Below are positions 44,672 to 53,700 of a DNA stretch of 64,000 nt, piece after piece. The DNA is taken from the NCBI GenBank assembly GCA_040390025.1, contig JAZJZD010000009.1, positions 172,162 to 236,161 of the forward strand, read 5' to 3'. The DNA is from JAVHYG01 sp040390025. GTDB lineage: Bacteria > Pseudomonadota > Gammaproteobacteria > Diplorickettsiales > Diplorickettsiaceae. How positions within the stretch are numbered: the stretch's first letter is position 1; each line of letters starts with the position of its first letter. Under the pieces are notes generated by a model. It saw only the letters and a program-made list of their open reading frames with translations. It ran no database searches and was not told where the DNA came from. The position numbers and the translations under genes were made by a program.

Positions 44672-45295
44672 GTGAGCCAATTTTTTAAAATTCATCCTGA
44701 AAATCCACAGCTTCATTTAATTCGCCAAGCTGCCCTGCTATTAATAGCAGGGGGCCTTATTGTTTATCCGACGGATTCGGCTTATGCCTTGGGCTGTCAA
44801 ATGAGTAATAAAGGTGGTATTCAGCGCCTTCGACGTATTCGTGAATTAGATGACAAACACTGCTTAACGCTTTTATGTCGCGATATTTCTGAGATTGCAA
44901 CGTATGCTCAGCTTGAAAATCCAATTTTTAGGTTATTAAAAGCTAATACGCCAGGTCCTTATACTTTTTTATTGCCTGCAACAAGTGAGGTGCCGCGATC
45001 TATCGTGAACGTTAAACGTAAAACCATAGGGGTACGTATTCCTGATAACAAAATTGTGCACGCACTCTTAGAGATGTTAGAGGAACCTTTAGTAAGTAGT
45101 ACTTTAATCTTGCCTGGATCGGAGCTTCCTTTGTTAGAACCCGAAGCGATGCGTGATATGCTAGGCAAACGTATTGATTTAATTATTGATGGTGGGGCGT
45201 GTGGTATAGAGCCCAGTACTGTGGTCGATTTAGTGGGAAGTTTGCCTAAGATCGTCAGGAAAGGGAAGGGAGATATTACTCCTTTTCAACTGTAA
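44672..45295 (+). CDS. YrdC/YciO-family protein, probable threonylcarbamoyl-AMP synthase-like
   Basis: A 207-residue protein with the YrdC fold. GGLIVYPTDSAYALGCQMSN, RIRELDDKHCLTLLCRDISE, NTPGPYTFLLPATSEVPRSI and KTIGVRIPDNKIVHALLEML are the conserved parts. YrdC/TsaC makes threonylcarbamoyl-AMP for the t6A modification of tRNA; the length and motif details fit the YciO subgroup, whose role is less clear. The start is a GTG at 44672 after AAAGAGATCCC. Confidence 0.88.
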   Translation: MSQFFKIHPENPQLHLIRQAALLLIAGGLIVYPTDSAYALGCQMSNKGGIQRLRRIRELDDKHCLTLLCRDISEIATYAQLENPIFRLLKANTPGPYTFLLPATSEVPRSIVNVKRKTIGVRIPDNKIVHALLEMLEEPLVSSTLILPGSELPLLEPEAMRDMLGKRIDLIIDGGACGIEPSTVVDLVGSLPKIVRKGKGDITPFQL

Positions 45296-45358
45296 GCGAG
45301 TAAGACGAGAAAACTATCTAATTTATTGACTTTAATTAATAAAAATTAAGAGTGATTT

Positions 45359-46741
45359 ATGAAAGAAGTTCGTACACGTTTCGCTCCAAGCCCTACAGGC
45401 TATTTACATATCGGTGGTGTCAGGACAGCCTTATATGCTTGGTTATACGCGAGAAAAAAACAGGGACAGTTTATTTTACGTATCGAGGACACCGATTTAG
45501 AACGTTCAACCTCTGAAGCGGTAGATATTATTTTGGAAGGTTTACAGTGGTTAGGCCTAGATTATGATGAAGGGCCTTATTATCAAAGTGCCCGATTGGC
45601 ACGCTATAAAGAAATATTAGAAAAGTTGTTGGCAGAAGGTAAAGCGTATCGTTGTTATTGCACAAAGGAGCGTTTAGCAACGTTGCGTACAGAACAAGAA
45701 CAGCGGAAAGAAAAACCGCGTTATGACGGTCATTGTAGAGATCGCAAGGCCATTATTCCTAATCAACCTTATGTTATCCGGTTTCGTAATCCATTAACGG
45801 GGAAAGTCGTTTTTGAGGATCAGGTTCACGGAGAAGTGACTTTTAAAAATGAAGAGCTTGATGATTTAATTATTGCTCGTAGTGATGGATCGCCTACCTA
45901 TAATTTTACCGTGGTTGTTGATGATTGGGATATGAAAATTACGCATGTTATTCGTGGCGATGATCATCTGAATAATACACCGCGTCAAATTAATTTGTTG
46001 TTAGCGTTAGGCGCGCCTTTGCCGATTTATGCACATGTACCGATGATACTCGGTTCTGATGGAAAAAAACTTTCTAAACGTCACGGTGCCGCCAATGTAC
46101 TGCAATATCGAGATGAAGGTTATCTACCCGATGCCTTATTAAATTATTTAGTAAGATTAGGTTGGTCGCATGGTGATCAAGAAATATTTTCTCGCCAAGA
46201 AATGATTCAGTATTTTGATAGTGCAGATTTAAATAATTCCCCGGCAGCGATTAATCCTGAGAAATTGGATTGGCTAAATCAGCATTATTTGAAAACGGAT
46301 GAACCAGAAAAGATAGCTGTATTATTAGGGAAAGCGCTGCAACGATTAGGGGTTAATACGGTAGAAGGTCCGGATTTAAAGGATGTTGTTATTCTGCAGC
46401 GTGATCGTGTTAAAACCGTGAATGAAATGGCTGAAAAAAGTCGTTTTTTTTATGAAGCTTATCCTCAGGAAAAAGTATTTCCCGAGGAAATTTTGTTGGC
46501 ATTAAAAGCTTTGCACGTTAATTTTAGCCAGCTTGAAGATTGGACAGATGAAGCTTTACATCGCATGCTCTTGGAGACGGCGGAACAATTTTCTTTAAAA
46601 CTTGGGAAACTAGCCCAGCCTTTACGTCTGATCATAACAGGAACCAATGTTTCTCCGCCGATGAATTTGACTTTACGTTTGTTGGGTAAGAAGGAAGTAT
46701 TAGATCGAATGGAAAAAGGACTTCGAATAAGTACGCATTGA
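45359..46741 (+). CDS. gltX: Glutamyl-tRNA synthetase
   Basis: A 460-residue class I aminoacyl-tRNA synthetase. The HIGH-type motif is PSPTGYLHIGGVRTALYAWL, the KMSKS-type motif is KKLSKRHGAANVLQYRDEGY, and RFRNPLTGKVVFEDQVHG and HVIRGDDHLNNTPRQINLL are typical. It charges tRNA-Glu (and possibly tRNA-Gln, if the cell uses the amidotransferase route, which cannot be judged here). Start ATG 45359 after AAGAGTGATTT. Confidence 0.97.
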   Translation: MKEVRTRFAPSPTGYLHIGGVRTALYAWLYARKKQGQFILRIEDTDLERSTSEAVDIILEGLQWLGLDYDEGPYYQSARLARYKEILEKLLAEGKAYRCYCTKERLATLRTEQEQRKEKPRYDGHCRDRKAIIPNQPYVIRFRNPLTGKVVFEDQVHGEVTFKNEELDDLIIARSDGSPTYNFTVVVDDWDMKITHVIRGDDHLNNTPRQINLLLALGAPLPIYAHVPMILGSDGKKLSKRHGAANVLQYRDEGYLPDALLNYLVRLGWSHGDQEIFSRQEMIQYFDSADLNNSPAAINPEKLDWLNQHYLKTDEPEKIAVLLGKALQRLGVNTVEGPDLKDVVILQRDRVKTVNEMAEKSRFFYEAYPQEKVFPEEILLALKALHVNFSQLEDWTDEALHRMLLETAEQFSLKLGKLAQPLRLIITGTNVSPPMNLTLRLLGKKEVLDRMEKGLRISTH

Positions 46742-46770
46742 AGTTAGCGCTATATTGAAAATAAACGGGG

Positions 46771-46915
46771 TCCGACTACTTAAAAAGTAGCACATCTAGG
46801 ATGGATCGAGAAGCGTTGTTTTTCGAGTAGCATGGAGCTACTTAAGCGTATGTGAGTAATGCAACACAGAAAAACAACGCCTCTTGACTATCATTATGCA
46901 ATCGAAGACACTTTC
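46771..46915 (+). repeat. MITE-like repeat, family A
   Basis: Contains TAGGATGGATCGAGAAGCGT, CTTAAGCGTATGTGAGTAAT, ACACAGAAAAAC and ends ATGCAATCGAAGACACTTTC, matching the 37991 copy. Its right end overlaps the last codons of the minus-strand gene at 46894. Confidence 0.75.
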
Positions 46916-47628
46916 TTAATGCATAAACTGGATTGCATTCCATCCTGTTCAGTAATTAATTGTTTGAGTGGTGCAATTTTTTGTATGCTGTCTGTCTGAG
47001 TGAAAAATAAAAAATTACCATATTTAACTTTATGGATAAGCGGAGCCGTTCCGACGGTCAAGATTGCTAGAATAATATTAGCAATAATGTAATTATAATC
47101 ACGATGTTCTTCTAATATAGATTTATTTTTACCGATAATTTCTAAAGCTTTAACTTTATATTCAGCATCCTTAATTTCTTCTTTTATAAAATAGCGATTA
47201 TTTAATGTATGTAAATCAGTAATAATTTGTTGTGCTGCTGAGGCAGCCGATGGACAGTTACGTTCAGTTAAGCTTTGCGCTTTTTCTTTTAATATATCGA
47301 GTTGTACTTCAATTTTAGCATGCGCTAAAATTTTAGGCTTGATAAAGCGCTCATAGGAAGAAAAATGCAGATTCTGGTGTGTTTTTTCAATAAACTGATG
47401 CAACTTAACCAATGATTTTACCGAATTTAAGTCGTCAACCGAAATAGACATTTCTTTAATTTTCAGTAATTCTTTTCTAACCTTGTCCGCATTGTTTAGC
47501 AGGATATAAAATCCTATTCCCCCTTCAGCATAAGCTGCGCATTTTAAAAGCTCCTGCGTTTGAATCTCAAGAGTGATTAACGATGAATCTAACAGTTCGT
47601 TAATGCTATGAGGGTGTTGTACTTTCAT
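46894..47628 (-). CDS. Helical protein with C-terminal membrane segment, downstream partner of the giant gene
   Basis: A 244-residue protein, largely helical, with a hydrophobic segment YIIANIILAILTVGTAPLIH at about 190-210 followed by KYGNFLFFTQTDSIQKIAPL. That combination recalls the C-terminal segments of several Legionella and Coxiella hypothetical or effector proteins, but I cannot name a family. I start at the ATG at 47628, which has GGAG six bases before it; an in-frame ATG at 47652 has none. The last eight or so codons come from the end of a family A repeat. It lies 94 bases downstream of the giant gene in the same direction and is probably cotranscribed; an accessory or protective role is possible but unproven. 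Confidence 0.6.
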   Translation of the reverse strand: MKVQHPHSINELLDSSLITLEIQTQELLKCAAYAEGGIGFYILLNNADKVRKELLKIKEMSISVDDLNSVKSLVKLHQFIEKTHQNLHFSSYERFIKPKILAHAKIEVQLDILKEKAQSLTERNCPSAASAAQQIITDLHTLNNRYFIKEEIKDAEYKVKALEIIGKNKSILEEHRDYNYIIANIILAILTVGTAPLIHKVKYGNFLFFTQTDSIQKIAPLKQLITEQDGMQSSLCIKKVSSIA

Positions 47629-47721
47629 TCTTTTCTCCGGCTTGTGGTTCATTCTCGTCTTGAGAGTTATTTACACTATAGTCTAACATGTCCGTAAGAT
47701 AGGAAATATTAAGTTGTTTGA

Positions 47722-50700
47722 TTAGCTTGCATAAGTTGACTTTGAAGCATGTTTTTCATTTTCTGGATGATGTATGTCCTGTTTATTGACAGAGGGTGGT
47801 TTAAAGAAAGAAACCAGTGGTTTAATCGCAATCGCTGCTCGCGCGCTACCTTTGGCAACCCGTTGTTCAGCCGCCTGTAATTCAATGCTACGCTGTGCTA
47901 AACGGGATGGATCGGGTGTTGGCTTAAGTTGCTCTAGTAGACTTTGAAAAATAAGCAACTGGGTTAGTTTTTCTAATGTTTTGGAAGCATAAGCGGTTAC
48001 TGGTATTCCCAGATGTTCCAAAAGTAATGGCAATTGCGGTAATAAAAACAAGGCTATTCCTAAATAATAATAGCTGGGATCATTATTGATGCTATAAAAA
48101 CTAAGTGCGGCACGTAATCCCCAGGTAATGGATTCGATGGGGAGATAATCTGCAAATAATAGTTCCAATAGACTAGGCAGCAAAGCAAAATTTAAGTTGC
48201 CCCATTGTAATAAATCAGCGCAAAAGCGTAGCGCTTGTTTTTTATAGCGAATTTTTGTGTTAGGCCACAAAAAGGAATAGCCTGCTTGTATTTTGGGATG
48301 TAAAAGCGCGGTTTCTAATAATGCAGCGGCTACAGTTGAGGTTTGCTTTGTTCCGCCTAGCCGCAGTTGTTGGATTGCACTTAACCAACGCGCTAAAAAA
48401 TAACTTGGGTCGTGTTCACGCCAATCTGGCTTTAAATGAAATGTCTGGAAATAATCACCGATAAAGGTATGGAGTAGGCCTGCATTTCCGAGATAATTCA
48501 AACCTACTTGTAGAGATTGTTGCTTAAAAAGACTTAGGGCGATCTCATCTTGTAGCAATTTATCTTGCCGATTTTTTTCGTGACGCCACTCGGCTAATAA
48601 CCATTGTTTACCTTCTAGAGGTAAATAAGGAAATAGGGTTGTTAGCGTGGTATTACTCATTTTATCGAGGTTAATGACTTGATGGCAGCCATCCTGAGGA
48701 GAAAAATGTAAATGATCGGCTTGTAGGGATAAACGGCTTGCTTGGGTATTTAAGTAATGAGTGCTTGTGTTTGTAGTAATGCCGTTATTAGTAATCGCAA
48801 ACCATGAAAGTTTTGGGGTAGTTGTTTCACCCGTAGTTTTAATAAACCAGGCAATTCCCTGTTTAGGATTGGAACAATAGCCTAATAAACCTAAAGGGGA
48901 TTCATTTTTCCAGCAGTTTTCTTTGGTGAAAATATTATTTTTATTACAGTAAACGGGTGGGTTTAGTTTTTCTTTGGCCAGCGTAATAGAACGTTTCGTT
49001 TTTTTACGCGCTACTGATTTTTCTTCTAGCTGATTTACGTTAGCAAAGTTAAAACGAGTTAGCGTGAAGCTAGCGAGTTCTAGCATCTTAAAGGGTAAAT
49101 AAGTAAATAGGTTATAAATGTCAGGTGTAATTTTGGAGCTAGCGCTGCTTATAGGAGCCGGCGTTGCAACATCACGCCGCTGGCGTGATGTTGGTTGTCT
49201 AGTGACGTCAGTAAAGAAGAGGCCGCTTTGATTTAAAAAAACCTGGCTTGTATTAAAATATGCTTTTATAAGCGGGTAGAAATCCATCGCATTATTTATT
49301 TCCTGAGTATGTTCGTTCAGCGTTAAGGATGCATCGAGAAAAGTTACACTGAGGGATAATACTTTTTCCTTGAATAAGGAATCTTGAAAAAACTTACTGA
49401 ATAGAACGGTATAAAGCTCTGCTTCCGTGGCATTATAAAACATATTGGTTAAAAGCAGATCTGTGTCGTTATGACGTATAAAATCATATTGCCCTGCATT
49501 TTTTAGTATGAAAAATTCAAAATGTTTTTTTATGTCCATGTCCGTAATAACAATAATATTTTTATTTCCTGTAAAGGCTAAAGGGATAGGCGCTAACTTC
49601 CAGTTATCTTCATCATAGATAATATTCATAGGATGATCATGCAAAATAATATCCAGATCTTGATACCAATAATTATTCAGTGCATTTTTTAATAGTATTT
49701 TAAGTAGTGGATATGAACTTAGTGCGAGCGGACTACAACCTGTCGACACTGAAAAATAGTAATTCGTATACAAGGTAAGGATTAAGTCTTCCTTGTTTTC
49801 TTCGATGGTGGGTAAAATACTCTGTGCGCTGCATAGGTCTTGTGCTTTCTTTAGCACTTCACGCAAGTCCAATGTCTCTGTCGTCGTTGTTACTAAGGTA
49901 TTGTTTTCTAGGTTATAAAGCGAAATATCATTTAATGGAAAGGGATCCGTCCTATTTTTAGGGATTTGGATAACATACACCGTATCTTCGCCATTGCCGA
50001 CTAAGTGGTTGACCACTAAGCCATCCGTACTTAAAATTTCCTGCTGTCTGCTACCCATGGTAATTGTTTGATTTTGCGGGGTTTGGATGAGCATGGCTTT
50101 ATCGATGCGATGTGCTATAGGTGCAACAACCTGAATGATTTCGTCAACGCTGTGATTGCCATGCCATTGGCTGTACAGGGTTTTTTCGTTTACTAATTTC
50201 ACTTCTAAGTTTTTATTAAAAAGGTAAGATGCACTTAGGATAAAAAAAGGTTTCGCAATGGCTGCATTACTAGTGGGGGGCAAAGCGTCTGTATTTTGAA
50301 TAGTTAGGTTGAAACATCCATCGGGATAGTTAAGCAGCAAAGAAATAGTATTGTTTTTTATGCTTAATGCCTCGAGGTCATCTAAAGGAGACTCAAAATA
50401 AAATTGATGGATGGTTTCGTCGTTAAAAGGGAGTTGCACGTAAGCGTTGCCGATTTGATCCACAGGAATTTTATAGATAACTCGATTATCCGTGGTATTT
50501 CTTGGTAACGAATGCACAATGGTGTTTGGTCTTAGTACAATGTTAAGGTTTTTAGAAGATTTTTCAGTGATATAGATAGTATCAGGTTTATCCGCATTTT
50601 CTCCTGCATAAGTATCCACAACTGTGATCCCTTCAATCGTAAAAATCGTATCTTGCTTGTTTTTCCGGCCATGAAGTTGTGTGATATTACTTAGCCGTAA

Positions 50701-53700
50701 GCCCTCAATACAGAATTCTTCAAACTGATAGATGGTTTCGTCATTAAAAGGTGACTGCATATAAGCGCTGCCGATTTGATCCGCAGGAACTTTATAAATG
50801 ACGATGTTATCCGTGCTATTTCCTGGTAGCAAATACACCACGGTATTTGGTTTTACTGTAATGTTAAGGTTTTTAGAAGATTTTTCAGGGATAGAAATAT
50901 AGTCAAGTTTCACCACATTTTTTCCCGCAGAAGTATCCACCGTGATCCCTACCATCGAAAACCTATCATCAAGTTGTGTGCTATTACTTAGCTGTAAGCT
51001 CCTAACAAAAAAATCTTCCCTGCTATTAGCCGTTGTATTTTTTCCACAGAGAAAACCTTGAGAGTCCAGCAGCACACTTTCGGCATTGGGTTGATAGTCT
51101 GAAAATTTGACAACGTTGACGCCTAAACCACCTTGAAGTTTGCCGGTAATATGCGTGCCTTGTAAAATAAATAAATCGTCAGCATCGCCGGCCCAATAGT
51201 TTTGATTGCCATTATTAATCAGAAATAGGGTATCGGAATGCGCGCCAATGACAGTAGCATCTCCTTGTAATGCGATTAATGTGGCATTGCCGGTTCGATT
51301 AACGTTATATTCCACACCAATTGTATTAATACAAAGATATAAGGTCCTTTCTTCAAGCCCTAACAAACTCTCTAACTCAGTCTCGATAAAGGATTCTAGT
51401 TGTTTCTCAATCCACGGCCCATCCTTAGAATGGGATGGAGATCGAGCACCCGCTAAGCAAAAAAGATGACCTTCCTGGGGTTCCTGCGGAATGTCATCGG
51501 TTAATAGCGTAAGATTTCTTTTACGGTCTAGAAAAACGAAATTTTTTTTAGCTAACGTTGCAGCGGGAAGCCATGCAGAAAAAACGTAACGTTGAATTTC
51601 TGGGTGTAATTTTAAAAAAGCAATGGCTTTGTTAACCAGTTGATCATTATTAGCTTTGGCTTCAAGGTATTCAGACGGTTGAAAATTAAAGAATGCGCGT
51701 ATGCCTTCAACAAATTTTTCACGGTTACTTAAATGTACCCATTTTTCGATCGCTTTCAGCTCTTTTTCTACATGATAAAGTTGAATACCAGCGATTATCA
51801 AAAAACCTAACCCTTCACCAATGGGTCCAGTGAATTCTGAAATTCCAGCCATGTAACCTAGATATTCAATGGCTTCAATCCCAGCTTCTCCTACATCTAA
51901 ACCGACGATAGCCGCATTAGAAAGGTTATCTAAAAAATCTGTTTGGTTACTACTAAGTCCTTTTCCCAAGTTATAAATAAAAAACAGCGTAGTGCTTCGC
52001 GCTACAAACGGTGCTGCCGCTTTCATTGCGCTACCTAAAAAACGGCGTTTTCCGGCGAGTAAGATTTCTTTGTCAGTAAAAAGACTGGCCGCTAACTTCG
52101 CATCGTAATCTAATTCTTTTTGTAGTATTTCATCAGCATAAGCAAGTTGCTCTCCTCCTTTAATTAAGAGATTATTCGATATTTTACCGAGAACACGGCT
52201 ACTGCTTAATAATGCAAAATTGATAGCTACTGATTCAAAATCACCTTGAATCAAGGCTGATAGAGTATCTTTGCTTAACAAGGCTAAGTTGGCTAAATTA
52301 GCTACTAGACGTACTTTTTCAATATGCACTTTGATTTGCTGAGAATCTAGGGGACGTTCAATCAAACGTTCGTCTTCGCTAAGAGCACAAAACGTATTTA
52401 TACTTCTCTTTTTTTTAACTTGGCAGATGCGAGTAGGATCTTTCGAAAAGTGCTTATGTTCAAAGGCGAATACGAGGATGATAGCATTAAATTGTACGGC
52501 TCTTTTGAATGGAACAGAAGAAAACCGCACCTCTTTGTAGTTCTCACGCGTTATTGTATATTTAAAATCTAGAATGGTTTTTACTTCGTCTAGAGAAATC
52601 AGTCCTTGGTTTATTTTTTCATCCACATAATCAAGGATATTACTCAGCGCTATAATAAATGGATAACGCATATAAATAACGAGTGCTTCACCAATAAACT
52701 GCAGATAATTTTCCCGTGATAAGGTGGTATAGGCAAAGTCAAATAAATCATTTAATAAGTTTTTGTCCTTTTCATAATAGGTCAGACTTTCAAGTATTTT
52801 TCGATGGTTTACCTGTAGGTCTAAAGTTTGTGTTAACTCCTTATGTTCCAACATATGCAAAAGAAAAGTGAAATAATGTGACATAACTTCCTTATTTTGC
52901 GTAAAATCTCCGGTTAAATAGATGATGTTTTGGACAATTTTTTCAAATTCACTGTGATTGCTTTCTAATTTAATACGCAAAACCTTTTGTACTAAACGAT
53001 GAATAGTGGATATATGTGGTTCGCTACCTTCGTTAATCAGAGAATAAGCTTTTAAAAGATGGATGGCTGGACTTAAGCGCACATTGTTTGGCAATTGAAA
53101 AAACATGCTATTAAGAATATTGTCAGGATATAAATAAGCCATGATTTGTATGGTTTCGATAGCTTTTGCGCCAATAATTTTGTCTTGTTTTATTTTCTCT
53201 AGTGTAATTTCCCAGGTAGTCAGTATCGTTTTCGAATAAGGATCATTGCTGTGCTGCGAAAGATCGAAGTCTAATAATTCTTGGCTTCTTTGCTTTTGCT
53301 TAAAGCGTTCAATATAGTTTTGGATACTAAAGTTACTATCTAAGATTTTCTCACTATTAATATAAGCTAACGCTTGCTGTAGTGCTAAAGGCAGCGACTG
53401 GAGCAAGTTAGCTAATTCAGTTATTTGGGCATTTTCGGCATTACCCATTATAGAGAGTTCGGTTTTTATAAAAACGCGGGCTTCTATTTCGGTAAAAACA
53501 CCTAAGTGTAAGGGCGTGGCTATATTTTTCCAGTTGCTATAGCGAGATGTGATTAAAACAGTCGGTTTATTTCCACTGGATGCTTTGGGAAGAATATCTT
53601 TTATTTCTTTTGCATTCTCCACATTGTCAAAGATAAATAAACTTTTAGCCCTGGCGAAATAGTCATAAACCTCTTCTATTAATTGACCACTTTCTTTTTC

